The notes: a model not told the origin generated them from the sequence alone. 12,873 nucleotides of DNA from Avidehalobacter sp964569265 (GCA_964569265.1 CAZMTO010000036.1:1-12873), one strand, 5' to 3'. Shown: positions 4,868-12,831, counted from the stretch's first letter. Translations and numbers: made by a program.

Positions 4868-7101
4868 CGCGCAACTCCCTTGCGGTTTACCTCGTTAACC
4901 CCGCGAATTTTCTTTAATTTGTTGATTATGTATTCCAATTGATTAAGGTTGTTTATTTCCATCTTTACATTACCGTGACATATTTTGTCGGCATCTACAT
5001 CAAAGCTGATAGAATTTATGCGCGTTTTGGTTTCGGATATTGCCGACATAATGTTCATACCAAGGTTGTCGCGGTCCATGGCCACAACCTCAATTTCAGC
5101 CTGAAAAACGCCGGTATTCTCGTTATCCCACTGCACATCCACCAGGCGTTCGGCTTCGTGTTCGCGGTAATAACGCACGTTGGGGCAATCCGCCTTATGC
5201 ACCGACACACCACGCCCACGGGTTATATAACCGACTATTTCGTCACCGGGCAGGGGGTTGCAGCAGTTGGCAATACGCACCATCAGGTCAGCTTCTCCCT
5301 TTACCCAAACTCCCTTGTCGTGCGTAGCATCAGCACCGGAAAACGGCCTTACCTTCATCGGTTGAGCAGCTCCGGGCTGCGGTGCCTCCGGCTCCGGTAT
5401 CAGGGCCTTTTTCAGCGCGGGGTCTTCCTTTATTTTATTGACCACACCCAGCGCCGTCACGGCACCTTCGGCCAATGCCACATACAAATCTTCGGCCGAT
5501 ACAAAATTGGTACGGCGCACAATGTCATTCATACGCTCGTTTTTAAACATCGACGCTACATCTATATTATGCTTAAGCGCCTCTTTTTCCAGCATAGTGC
5601 GGCCCTTTTGCACGGCAAACTCATCGCGGCCTTCTTTGCGGAACCACTGGCGAATTTTGTTTTTAGCCTGATTAGTCTGAGCAATTTTCAGCCAATCGCG
5701 ACTGGGGCCGGTACCGCGTGCCGTCAAAATTTCAACAATATTACCGTTTTGCAGCGTGGTATCAAGCTGCACAATACGCCCGTCTACCTTGGCGCCGACA
5801 CACTGGTGCCCCACCTGCGTATGCACACGGTAGGCAAAGTCAATCGGGGTTGCACCCAACGGCAGTTCAAAAACATCACCGGCCGGCGTAAACACAAACA
5901 CCGACTGATCACCAAAAAAGTCACCCTTTACACTTTCGACAAATTCTTTGGCATCGCTTACGTCCTTCTGCCAATCCAACATCTGGCGCATCCAGTTAAG
6001 GCGCTGGTCGTTTTCTCGCGCCTCGTTAGAATTATCCGCGCTTTTGCCCTCTTTATACTTCCAGTGGGCAGCAATGCCGTATTCTGCCACCTGATGCATT
6101 TCGTAGGTACGTATCTGCACTTCTACCGGGCGGCCGTCAGGCCCTATAACCGTGGTATGCAGGCTCTGATACATATTGGCCTTGGGCATGGCAATATAAT
6201 CCTTAAAACGGCCCGGCATCGGCTTCCACAGGGTATGCACCACACCCAAAGCGCCATAGCAGTCTTTTACGGTGTTTACCAGCACGCGCACCGCGTGGAT
6301 ATCATAAATTTCGTTAAGCGACTTGTTTTGCCGCTGCATTTTACGGTAAATAGAATAAAAGTTTTTGGGGCGGCCGCTTATTTCACACTCTATGTTGGCA
6401 TCACGCAGATGCTCGGCAATAGTGTCGGATACCTTGGTTAAAAAGTCTTCACGCTCATCGCGCTTCATCGTTATCTGTTCCACCAAATCCTTATAGGCTT
6501 CCGGCTCCAGATAACGCAGGCACAAATCTTCAAGCTCCCATTTTATCTTATAAATACCAAGGCGGTGTGCCAGCGGCGCAAAAATCTCCTGAGTTTCCAG
6601 CGCAATTTCCTTTTTACGCAGCTCTGACCGGTGCGTGGCCAGTGTGCGCATATTATGCAATCTATCCGCCAGCTTAATAATAATAATGCGGATATCCTTG
6701 CTCATAGCCAAAAACATTTTGCGCAAATTTTCTACCTGACGTTCCTGCTTGGAGCGGAATTCCAGCTTGGAAAGCTTGGTAACACCGTCTAACAGCACCA
6801 CCATATCATCACCAAAAAGCTTGCGAATATCCTCTAACGTCATATCGGTATCTTCTACCACATCGTGCAAAAGCCCGGCCATAATGGTAGTATCGTCCAT
6901 ACGCAGCGACGCCAAAATACTGGCTACAGCCAGCGGATGAATAATATACGGTTCGCCGGAATCTCGCTTTTGATCTTTATGCAGACGGGCAGCCAGCTCA
7001 TAAACCTCGCGTATTTTCTGTTCATCGCACGCCGGGTTATACTCCTTTATCTGTTCAAGCAGCTCATCAATGCCCGTTGCCACCAGGGTATCAGATTTCA
7101 T
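4864..7101 (-). CDS. rel: Bifunctional (p)ppGpp synthetase/hydrolase, long RSH
   Basis: Makes and degrades the alarmone (p)ppGpp in the stringent response; 745 aa. In order: HD hydrolase domain with H55, HDVVEDT (79-85) and N150 intact, so hydrolase activity is expected; synthetase domain with RFKDYIAMPKANMYQSLHTT (298-317), EVQIRT (327-332) and the AEYGIAAHWKYKEG segment (339-352); TGS domain (about 400-462); a helical region; a zinc-finger region with C613, C614 and C639; and a C-terminal ACT domain (about 665-742). RFKD rather than the EXDD of E. coli RelA marks a bifunctional Rel/SpoT-type enzyme. The start at 7101 has GGGG 8 nt upstream. A 59-nt gap separates it from the upstream unrecognised gene and I see no clear promoter there. 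Often annotated relA. Confidence 0.97.
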   Translation of the reverse strand: MKSDTLVATGIDELLEQIKEYNPACDEQKIREVYELAARLHKDQKRDSGEPYIIHPLAVASILASLRMDDTTIMAGLLHDVVEDTDMTLEDIRKLFGDDMVVLLDGVTKLSKLEFRSKQERQVENLRKMFLAMSKDIRIIIIKLADRLHNMRTLATHRSELRKKEIALETQEIFAPLAHRLGIYKIKWELEDLCLRYLEPEAYKDLVEQITMKRDEREDFLTKVSDTIAEHLRDANIECEISGRPKNFYSIYRKMQRQNKSLNEIYDIHAVRVLVNTVKDCYGALGVVHTLWKPMPGRFKDYIAMPKANMYQSLHTTVIGPDGRPVEVQIRTYEMHQVAEYGIAAHWKYKEGKSADNSNEARENDQRLNWMRQMLDWQKDVSDAKEFVESVKGDFFGDQSVFVFTPAGDVFELPLGATPIDFAYRVHTQVGHQCVGAKVDGRIVQLDTTLQNGNIVEILTARGTGPSRDWLKIAQTNQAKNKIRQWFRKEGRDEFAVQKGRTMLEKEALKHNIDVASMFKNERMNDIVRRTNFVSAEDLYVALAEGAVTALGVVNKIKEDPALKKALIPEPEAPQPGAAQPMKVRPFSGADATHDKGVWVKGEADLMVRIANCCNPLPGDEIVGYITRGRGVSVHKADCPNVRYYREHEAERLVDVQWDNENTGVFQAEIEVVAMDRDNLGMNIMSAISETKTRINSISFDVDADKICHGNVKMEINNLNQLEYIINKLKKIRGVNEVNRKGVAR

Positions 7102-7160
7102 ACATTTTTCCCCATTCTGTTTAAAAAATATGCTTTATAGCCGTTTATCCGCCAACAGAT

Positions 7161-7988
7161 TCAGTTGCTGTGCAGCTCGTCACGCAGGCAGCTAAGGTAG
7201 CTAAGCGGCATTTCCTCATCACCGGAAAGTTTAAACGTTACCGTTAAATTTTCACACCGGCTTAAATTTTCAGCCACCAGTTCGGCCGGCAGCACTTCGT
7301 CCACAAATTCTATCATATCCAAACCGCTGTCTACCCACAGCTCGTGTATGCGGCCGTCGTTGGTGTTTTTGCCAGAATCATCATCATACGCCCACATTTC
7401 ACCCACGGCATAGCCGGCAAACCTGGCGGTATATACGCCGTTATCCTCGGCAAGCGGCTCGGTTAACATATAATACACGGTACCGCTGGTATCCCAGCCA
7501 ACAGCATCGTAGCAATTTTTATCAGCTATGTAATCAAGCCAACCGCTGCTTTGGGGCAAAACCTCCGCTGTCGGCAACAGCACATCGCGCACCGCCACCA
7601 TATCGTCAAAAGCCCAACGCAGTGCCCCCTCATCGTTGCGGGTACTCACCGCAAAATCGCACAGATAGCGGCTGGTCTGCTCCCAATCGGGCACATTGCC
7701 CGTGGCAAAATCCGGCAAAAAGCGCAGCTCGTGGCTGTGCATAATAAACCACCCGGCATCAGCATCCCGCAAAACATCGTAGTTGTAATACCGCCAGAAA
7801 ACCTTCTGCTGGGTTGCCAAATCCTGCTTTATCAGGTAGTCCGTCTGCAACTGGTCGGCCAGCGCCGTAACCGGGGTTTCCGGCCGGGGGTCGCCGCCCA
7901 TCCACTCGTCAATGTGCAGCGCCGGGAACAAACACGCCAGCAGCACAAGCACCGCAACAACTATCAGCTTAAACTTTATCAGCCGCAT
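7161..7988 (-). CDS. Unrecognised membrane-anchored or lipoprotein-like envelope protein
   Basis: A 275-aa protein I do not recognise. The N-terminus MRLIKFK is followed by a hydrophobic stretch (about 8-24) containing LLAC (C19), which loosely fits a lipobox; the chain stays hydrophobic after the cysteine (LFPAL), so it could equally be an uncleaved anchor. The rest (about 26-275) is soluble, acidic and rich in Trp, Tyr and Asp, with four further cysteines (C110, C159, C245, C267) that could form disulfides outside the cell. No catalytic motif is evident. The start at 7988 has AGGAG 8 nt upstream; a GTG at 7997 is in frame but touches that ribosome site. It has its own promoter (8018-8046), lies just downstream of the ftsZ terminator and upstream of rel. 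Context suggests an envelope role but proves nothing. Confidence 0.8.
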   Translation of the reverse strand: MRLIKFKLIVVAVLVLLACLFPALHIDEWMGGDPRPETPVTALADQLQTDYLIKQDLATQQKVFWRYYNYDVLRDADAGWFIMHSHELRFLPDFATGNVPDWEQTSRYLCDFAVSTRNDEGALRWAFDDMVAVRDVLLPTAEVLPQSSGWLDYIADKNCYDAVGWDTSGTVYYMLTEPLAEDNGVYTARFAGYAVGEMWAYDDDSGKNTNDGRIHELWVDSGLDMIEFVDEVLPAELVAENLSRCENLTVTFKLSGDEEMPLSYLSCLRDELHSN

Positions 7989-8017
7989 AAAGATCACTCC
8001 TTGGGCACACTTTACAC

Positions 8018-8046
8018 CTTATATCGTAACAAACTCAATAAGACAA
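8018..8046 (-). promoter_or_regulatory. Promoter of the unrecognised envelope gene
   Basis: Minus-strand TTGTCT (8046-8041), a 17-nt spacer, and TATAAG (8023-8018). The -35 box overlaps the T run that ends the ftsZ terminator, so one transcription unit ends exactly where the next begins. The transcript would start near 8011, about 20 nt before the start codon. Confidence 0.6.
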
Positions 8047-8075
8047 AAGAGGACGACTTGCCACAAGCCGCCCTC
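8045..8075 (-). terminator. Intrinsic terminator of ftsZ
   Basis: In the minus-strand transcript GAGGGCGGCUUG (8075-8064), a UGG loop and CAAGUCGUCCUC (8060-8049) form a 12-bp stem with two G-U pairs, extendable by two pairs, followed by UUUU (8048-8045). It starts 18 nt after the ftsZ stop codon. Confidence 0.85.
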
Positions 8076-8093
8076 CTGATTTACAGAATATTT

Positions 8094-9206
8094 TTATTTA
8101 CGGCGCATAAACGACGGAATCTCCACATCATCAAAAGAGGGTACCTTAAAACCGCCCGCACTGCTGTTGGCGCTGCCGGGCTTTTTGGCCGGAGCAGCAG
8201 GGCTTACCGCACCACCGGCAGCCAAACCGCCAAACGGCGATGCCTTGGGTTTGCCGTCGAAGCCGGTTGCCACAACAGTAACACGTATAGCCTCGCCCAG
8301 AGATTCATCATAACCTGCACCCATAATAATGGTAGCATCCGGGTCGGCAACACTGTAAATAAAGTCCGAAGCCTCGTTGATGTCCATCATGGAAAGATTG
8401 GTGCCGCCGGTAATGTTGAACAAAATACCCTTGGCGCCATCGATGCTGGTTTCTAACAGCTTGCTGGAAATTGCCGCCTGAGCAGCCTCTACCGCCTTGT
8501 TTTCACCCTCGGCCACACCAATACCCATCATAGTGGTACCGGCGTTTTTGGTAATGGTTTTAACGTCGGCAAAGTCCACGTTAATAAATGCCGACTTAGA
8601 AATAAGCTCTGAAATACCCTGCACACCCTGACGCAGCACTTCATCAGCAAACGAAAACGCATCAGACATCGAGGTCTTTTTGTCAATCATCTGCAAAATT
8701 TTATCATTGGGGATGGTAATAATAGCATCTACCTTTTCCTTCAAATCGGTAATGCCCATCTCGGCGCTCTGCGCACGCTTGCGGCCTTCAAAGGTAAACG
8801 GCTTGGTAACAACACCAACCGTCAGCGCGCCCAGTTCCTTGGCAACATCGGCAACCACCGGGGCTGCACCCGTACCGGTGCCACCGCCCATACCGGCGGT
8901 AATAAACACCATATCGGCACCCTTTAAGCGGTTTTTAATATCCTCGCGGCTTTCTTCGGCAGCCTTGCGGCCAACCTCAGGGTCGGCACCAGCGCCAAGG
9001 CCCTTAGTCAAGCGCAAACCAATCTGCACTTTATCGTTTGCCTTAGAATTCTGCAATGCCTGACTATCGGTGTTTAAAGCCAAAAACTCCACCGTGTCCA
9101 AGCCACATTCAATCATACGGTTTACAGCGTTGTTACCGCCGCCGCCTACGCCCACCACATAAATTTTGGCGCTATTGTTTTGATAATCGGCCTCCCGATT
9201 TTCCAT
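8094..9206 (-). CDS. ftsZ: Cell division protein FtsZ
   Basis: Tubulin-like GTPase that forms the cytokinetic ring; 370 aa. The N-terminal nucleotide-binding domain has VGVGGGGNNAVNRM (18-31), the tubulin signature GGGTGTG (107-113) and the T7 synergy loop with N209, D211 and D214 that completes the active site of the next subunit. A linker rich in Ala, Gly, Pro and Ser (about 320-355) leads to the conserved tail DDVEIPSFMRRK (359-370), which docks membrane tethers such as FtsA or SepF. The start at 9206 has GAAAGGGG 9 nt upstream. It follows ftsQ after a 251-nt gap and has its own terminator downstream. No ftsA lies beside it. Confidence 0.98.
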   Translation of the reverse strand: MENREADYQNNSAKIYVVGVGGGGNNAVNRMIECGLDTVEFLALNTDSQALQNSKANDKVQIGLRLTKGLGAGADPEVGRKAAEESREDIKNRLKGADMVFITAGMGGGTGTGAAPVVADVAKELGALTVGVVTKPFTFEGRKRAQSAEMGITDLKEKVDAIITIPNDKILQMIDKKTSMSDAFSFADEVLRQGVQGISELISKSAFINVDFADVKTITKNAGTTMMGIGVAEGENKAVEAAQAAISSKLLETSIDGAKGILFNITGGTNLSMMDINEASDFIYSVADPDATIIMGAGYDESLGEAIRVTVVATGFDGKPKASPFGGLAAGGAVSPAAPAKKPGSANSSAGGFKVPSFDDVEIPSFMRRK

Positions 9207-9457
9207 ATAGAAAAACCCCTTTCAAAAATCAAGTAAATATCAAGCAGAAAAGCCTGTCCAGCAAGCTCCTCGGTTATTTTGCCCGTTAAGCAGCCCCGGC
9301 ATAAAGCCCGGCTTGCAGTTAAAACAGCCAACACAGACAACTTACATAATCATTCTAAAAATATTTCGGCATATCTTTCTTAAATCCTGCCCAAAGGCTT
9401 TTTATTTTTATAATTTTTTTAAATTTTTATATGCCGCGCCGCCCGGCACCGGGCAAA
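9207..9457 (-). promoter_or_regulatory. ftsZ leader and intergenic region, where ftsA is often found
   Basis: 251 nt without a credible gene. Next to ftsQ, GCCCGGCACCGGGC (9441-9454) is a near-perfect GC palindrome; on the minus strand AT-rich sequence follows about 10 nt later, so it may weakly terminate or stabilise the ftsQ transcript. A -10-like TAGAAT (9357-9352) preceded by TTT could start an ftsZ transcript near 9345, but no good -35 is spaced correctly. That would leave a leader of about 140 nt. Confidence 0.35.
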
Positions 9458-10231
9458 CTACTGCAAATAAGCCAACACCGGCTGTTCCACCAGAGAAACA
9501 TCAATGTATTTTATACTTTCCATACGGTTTTGCTTGGCCTCCTCCTGCATTATCTGCATAGCCAGCTCAAATTTATCGGCAAATTCTTTTTTATCACCCA
9601 AATAAATATCCACGCCGTAGGTAGTGTGTGCAATTATTTTTTGGCGGTTGGTCATATCTATTTCGGCAATTACGGCAGCAGATGTTTCGTCCATCTGCCG
9701 TATCACCACCAGCGCATCGTTAAGGGCCGCATTATCAAGCTGACTGCCCGGCCTTGCATCCTGCGGTATATCACTTACCCCCGATACCACCAGCACCGAA
9801 AGTCCGTCTAACAGCTTTTGCCTTAGCAGCAGCACCCCCGAAGCATCAACAACATACAGCCCGTCTGCCGTAGTTATGGCCGCTGCCGGCACACGTTCGG
9901 TCACATTTATTATCACTGTAGACGGCAATTTGCGCTCTACGGTAACATTTTCCACCCAAAAATTAGCAGCAATCATCGTTTGCGCTTTATCCAGATTAGC
10001 CTCGTAGATGTGGGTTCCGGCTGTGATACCGCTGCTTTCCAGCACTTCTTCTCTGGTAAGGTGGCTTATACCGTTTACCTCGACAGAACGTATATTAAGC
10101 AGCGACGACTGCGAAACACCAAAGCCCAGCGCCAGCATAGCCAGCATCAGCAGCGTAGTCCACAGCCATGCCAGGCTGCCGGCCCTGCGGCGACGCTTTT
10201 TTACCTCGGCCAGTTCAATAACTTCTCCCAT
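9458..10231 (-). CDS. ftsQ: Cell division protein FtsQ/DivIB
   Basis: Bitopic divisome protein that bridges FtsL/FtsB and regulates septal peptidoglycan synthesis; 257 aa. A short cytoplasmic tail with KKRRRR (11-16) precedes one transmembrane helix (about 19-40), then an extracytoplasmic POTRA domain (about 46-114: LLNIRSVEVNGISHLTREEV through VIINVTERVPAA), and the beta domain to the C-terminus. In-out topology follows from the basic tail. The start at 10231 has GGAGG 5 nt upstream; a GTG at 10249 is in frame but its codons contain that ribosome site. It begins 33 nt after murA, within the murB-murA-ftsQ run, and is the last gene before the 251-nt gap. In Bacillota the same protein is often called DivIB. 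Confidence 0.93.
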   Translation of the reverse strand: MGEVIELAEVKKRRRRAGSLAWLWTTLLMLAMLALGFGVSQSSLLNIRSVEVNGISHLTREEVLESSGITAGTHIYEANLDKAQTMIAANFWVENVTVERKLPSTVIINVTERVPAAAITTADGLYVVDASGVLLLRQKLLDGLSVLVVSGVSDIPQDARPGSQLDNAALNDALVVIRQMDETSAAVIAEIDMTNRQKIIAHTTYGVDIYLGDKKEFADKFELAMQIMQEEAKQNRMESIKYIDVSLVEQPVLAYLQ

Positions 10232-10236
10232 AAAAA

Positions 10237-10241
10237 CCTCC
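10237..10241 (-). promoter_or_regulatory. Ribosome binding site fixing the ftsQ start
   Basis: GGAGG on the minus strand, 5 nt before the ATG at 10231. It lies inside the extra six codons that a GTG start at 10249 would give, so the shorter protein is favoured. Confidence 0.8.
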
Positions 10242-10264
10242 GCTAACACTATCCGCCCTGTTTA

Positions 10265-11548
10265 TTACCCCGGCAGGCGGCAAATATCGGCACCAAGCGC
10301 CTGCAACTTAGGCACAAAGGCTTCATACCCACGGTCAATATATTCTACACCGGCAATACGGCTTACCCCCTTAGCACCCAGCGCCGCCAACACCAAAGCT
10401 GCACCTGCTCTCAGGTCTGTAGCCTGCATATTTGCACCGCACAGCTCGCCTTTCCCGTCTATTATAGCACAATTATCACATATTTGTATAGCAGCACCCA
10501 TCTTTTTTAGCTCTTTTATGTAGGCAAATCGGCTTTCAAACACATTTTCGCTTATTTTAGAACAACCGTTGGCATAGCACAATGCCGCACAAAGCAGCGG
10601 CTGAACATCGGTAGGCAAACCGGGATACGGTGCAGTAGCCGCCGTTACCGGCGCTATAGGCCGCCCACCTTCAACCAACAAACCGCCTTTTACTGCGGCC
10701 ACCCCTACGCCCATTTGCACCAGCAGCTTTAGCAGGGCGGCACTTTCTGCCGGGCGTGCCCCTTTAAGCAGCACCCTGCCGCCGCAAACAGCCACTGCCA
10801 GCAAAAAGGTTGCGGTTTCAATTCTGTCCGGCATAACGGTATATTCGGCACTGCCAAGGCGCTTTACCCCCTGCACCGCTATAACCGATGTACCTGCACC
10901 GCTTATCTTGCCGCCCATAGCGTTTATAAATGCGGCCAGCTCCACAATTTCCGGTTCGGTGGCTGCATTGCTTATAACCGTTTGGCCGTCGGCCAGCGAT
11001 GCCGCCATCAGCAGGTTTTCTGTTGCACCGACGCTGGGATAGGCCAACTGTATAGCCGCACCTTTAAGCTCGCGGGCAAAGGCAAAATATCCGCCAGACA
11101 GCGGCAAAATTTTAGCCCCCAGTGCCTCCAGCCCGGCAAAATGCAGGTCTAAGGGGCGCTTACCAATGCTGCAACCACCGCAGGCACCAATTTCCGCCTC
11201 TTTAAAGCGCGCCAGCAGCGGCCCCAATATCAGGTTAGATGCCCTTAGCTTAGCCAACAGTTCAGGGGGTATCATAGCCGGTTTGGCGCGTCGGCAGTCC
11301 AGCTTAAGGCAACCGCGAGCAAATTCCGCTTTTACACCAAGCTCCTTAAAAACAGAAAGCATTACCAAAACATCGTCTAACATAGGCGCGTTATTGATAA
11401 TGCACTCCTCTGACGAAAGCAGTGCAGCGGTCATAAGCGGCAGCACGGCATTTTTTGCCCCGCTTATGCTTACCTCACCGTTTAAGAGCGCACCACCCGT
11501 CAGCATAATTATTTGATTATTTTTCGGCTTATCCATCGGCTTTTGCAT
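10265..11548 (-). CDS. murA: UDP-N-acetylglucosamine 1-carboxyvinyltransferase
   Basis: First committed step of peptidoglycan synthesis: transfers enolpyruvate from phosphoenolpyruvate to UDP-GlcNAc in the cytoplasm; 427 aa, family-typical. Visible are GEVSISGAKNAVLPLM with K32, the catalytic loop GGCSIGKRPLDLH with C126 (the residue alkylated by fosfomycin, so sensitivity is expected on this point), DRIETATFL, PTDVQP and the C-terminal ATDLRAGAALV. The frame stays open to 11743 inside murB, but that 65-residue extension does not look like MurA. The ATG at 11548 has AGGAGG 9 nt upstream and is the start chosen; a second ATG at 11536 is less well placed. It follows murB after 22 nt, so the two are co-transcribed. 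Many Bacillota have two MurA paralogues; which one this is cannot be told. Confidence 0.96.
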   Translation of the reverse strand: MQKPMDKPKNNQIIMLTGGALLNGEVSISGAKNAVLPLMTAALLSSEECIINNAPMLDDVLVMLSVFKELGVKAEFARGCLKLDCRRAKPAMIPPELLAKLRASNLILGPLLARFKEAEIGACGGCSIGKRPLDLHFAGLEALGAKILPLSGGYFAFARELKGAAIQLAYPSVGATENLLMAASLADGQTVISNAATEPEIVELAAFINAMGGKISGAGTSVIAVQGVKRLGSAEYTVMPDRIETATFLLAVAVCGGRVLLKGARPAESAALLKLLVQMGVGVAAVKGGLLVEGGRPIAPVTAATAPYPGLPTDVQPLLCAALCYANGCSKISENVFESRFAYIKELKKMGAAIQICDNCAIIDGKGELCGANMQATDLRAGAALVLAALGAKGVSRIAGVEYIDRGYEAFVPKLQALGADICRLPG

Positions 11549-11557
11549 AAATGCACG

Positions 11558-11563
11558 CCTCCT
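11558..11563 (-). promoter_or_regulatory. Ribosome binding site fixing the murA start
   Basis: AGGAGG on the minus strand, 9 nt before the ATG at 11548, lying wholly in the 22-nt gap after murB. It argues against the long open frame that begins at 11743 inside murB. Confidence 0.9.
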
Positions 11564-11570
11564 AACAGAT

Positions 11571-12527
11571 TTAAGCCATCTCTCTGCCCAAAACGCGTAC
11601 CTCGCATTGCAGTTGATACCCGGAATCTGCCAATACTGCCGCCTGAACCCTGGCAATAAGCGCCAAAACATCGGCAGCCGTGGCCGCACCGCGGTTAACA
11701 ATAAAGTTGCCGTGCTTTTGCGACACCTCGGCATCGCCAACACGCAGCCCCTTTAAACCGGCACATTCCACCAGATAACCGGCGTGAGAGCCGTCCGGAT
11801 TTTTAAATACGCTCCCAGCAGAGGGATATTCCAAAGGCTGGTTTTTAGCCCGTGTGGCAATGGTGTCTTTAATTTTGGCCAACAGCGCCGCCGCATCACC
11901 TTTGGTTAGCTGCACCACCGCCGACAAAGCCAACACATCGCCGCCCACACATCCGCTGCGGTAGCCGCCAAAACCAAGCTCTGCACCGGAAAGTTTTTTT
12001 ATAACCGCCTTTGGGGCTTTTGCTCCATCGTATGCAGCAACCGTAACTTCGGTCACCACCATATCCATCGAAGCACCGTAAGCCCCGGCGTTCATAGCCA
12101 GCGCACCGCCCACATTGCCGGGTATGCCGCAGGCCCATTCCAAACCGGCCAGCCCCTGCGCCGCCGTGCCCTTGGATAATGCCGCCAACAGCTCACCGGC
12201 ACCAACAGTCACTTTATTATCATCTGTAAGCTGCCAACCGGCAAAAGCCGCACCAATGCGCATAACTACACCGGCAATGCCTCTGTCTGATACCAGCAGG
12301 TTGGTGCCGCGACCGATAACCATAAGCGGCACTTTGGTTTTTGCCGCCAAATCCATTATCGCCAGCACCTGTTCTTCGTCCGCAGGCTCCAACAGCCAGT
12401 CCGCCGCACCGCCAATCTTCCACGATGTATATTGCCGCATATCGGCCAGCGGTGTAACGGCCCCTTTAAAGCCCTGCAAAAAACGCTTGGGCAGGGCATA
12501 AATTTTTTTGGTATATTTAGCTTTCAT
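11571..12527 (-). CDS. murB: UDP-N-acetylenolpyruvoylglucosamine reductase
   Basis: NADPH- and FAD-dependent reduction of the MurA product to UDP-MurNAc, cytoplasmic; 318 aa, slightly longer than the usual 300 or so because of a basic N-terminal tail. FAD-binding elements are GRGTNLLVSDRGIAG (72-86) and GIPGNVGGALAMNAGAYG (134-151). Catalytic residues are R190 in YRSG, S239 in AGSVFKNP (237-244, the proton donor) and E309 in CEVRVLG. The short form without the type I insertion fits a type II enzyme, as in most Bacillota. The start at 12527 has a GGCGGGG ribosome site 7 nt upstream. It heads the murB-murA-ftsQ run. Upstream is 346 nt of repeats, so its promoter must lie there or beyond; I did not find a convincing one. 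Confidence 0.96.
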   Translation of the reverse strand: MKAKYTKKIYALPKRFLQGFKGAVTPLADMRQYTSWKIGGAADWLLEPADEEQVLAIMDLAAKTKVPLMVIGRGTNLLVSDRGIAGVVMRIGAAFAGWQLTDDNKVTVGAGELLAALSKGTAAQGLAGLEWACGIPGNVGGALAMNAGAYGASMDMVVTEVTVAAYDGAKAPKAVIKKLSGAELGFGGYRSGCVGGDVLALSAVVQLTKGDAAALLAKIKDTIATRAKNQPLEYPSAGSVFKNPDGSHAGYLVECAGLKGLRVGDAEVSQKHGNFIVNRGAATAADVLALIARVQAAVLADSGYQLQCEVRVLGREMA

Positions 12528-12623
12528 ATCAACACCCCGCCTTTTTAAGGTTGTTTTAGTTATGTTTATTTGATTACCGGCACTGCCTATTTACCTTGCC
12601 AAACAGCATTGATTGAATTTATA

Positions 12624-12658
12624 GGACGCAGCAGATGGTGTGCTATTGTCAATTCCGG
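12624..12658. repeat. Solo right arm of the palindromic repeat
   Basis: The last 17 nt, GCTATTGTCAATTCCGG at 12642-12658, are identical to 4414-4430. Upstream, GACGCAGCAGATGGTGTG aligns with the corresponding arm in the left gap, allowing a few substitutions and indels. No matching left arm or central hairpin GGCGTAC-TAAA-GTACGCC is present, so this copy is a remnant or a modular part. Confidence 0.7.
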
Positions 12659-12685
12659 TCTAAAAAGCCGCACTAAAGTGGGTTC

Positions 12686-12726
12686 TATCTATTCCCGCCC
12701 ACCGCCCTACATACGCCCTGCGGCGC
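12686..12726. repeat. GC-rich intergenic repeat, right copy
   Basis: Matches 4122-4162 at 39 of 41 positions in the same orientation; the only differences are GT to AC in the middle. Flanking bases differ, yet again can pair: CTATCTATTCC (12685-12695) with GGAATATAG (12736-12744), allowing a 2-nt bulge. Preservation of pairing with changed bases hints at selection on, or mechanistic origin of, a folded form. Confidence 0.75.
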
Positions 12727-12751
12727 AGCTTTTTAGGAATATAGTTTTCCG

Positions 12752-12831
12752 GATACTTTTCTTAGTATGCCAGAAGGGCAAGAGTGCCCCAGATACCTTT
12801 GTTAGAAAACCAGAAGGGCAAGAGTGCCTTA
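12752..12831. repeat. Two tandem 40-nt repeats
   Basis: Units 12752-12791 and 12792-12831 share CAGAAGGGCAAGAGTGCC exactly (12771-12788 and 12811-12828), a period of exactly 40. Each contains a small hairpin, GGGCA-AGAG-TGCCC or TGCCT. A diverged single copy lies at about 4216-4250 in the left gap. Confidence 0.8.

Noticed and set aside
4939..6441. 500-codon plus-strand open frame antisense to rel
   Set aside because: It mirrors a strongly conserved gene on the other strand, has no recognisable domain, and its composition is that expected of a shadow frame.
7551..8456. 301-codon plus-strand open frame across the envelope gene, the gap and ftsZ
   Set aside because: It runs through the ftsZ terminator and next promoter and is antisense to ftsZ; the protein has no family features.
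9441..9454. GC palindrome after ftsQ as an intrinsic terminator
   Set aside because: No T run follows directly on the minus strand; the next 10 nt are GC-rich and the AT stretch after that is mostly A.
11549..11743. 65-residue N-terminal extension of murA
   Set aside because: It overlaps murB in another frame, does not resemble MurA, and AGGAGG sits directly before the ATG at 11548.
12597..12658. TTGACA on the minus strand inside the repeat end as a -35 for murB
   Set aside because: The nearest TATAAA-like box lies about 23 nt away, too far for a sigma-A promoter; the second copy at 4414-4430 has no -10 at all.
12752..12831. CRISPR-like repeats
   Set aside because: The two 40-nt units are directly joined with no spacers between them, and no cas gene is present.
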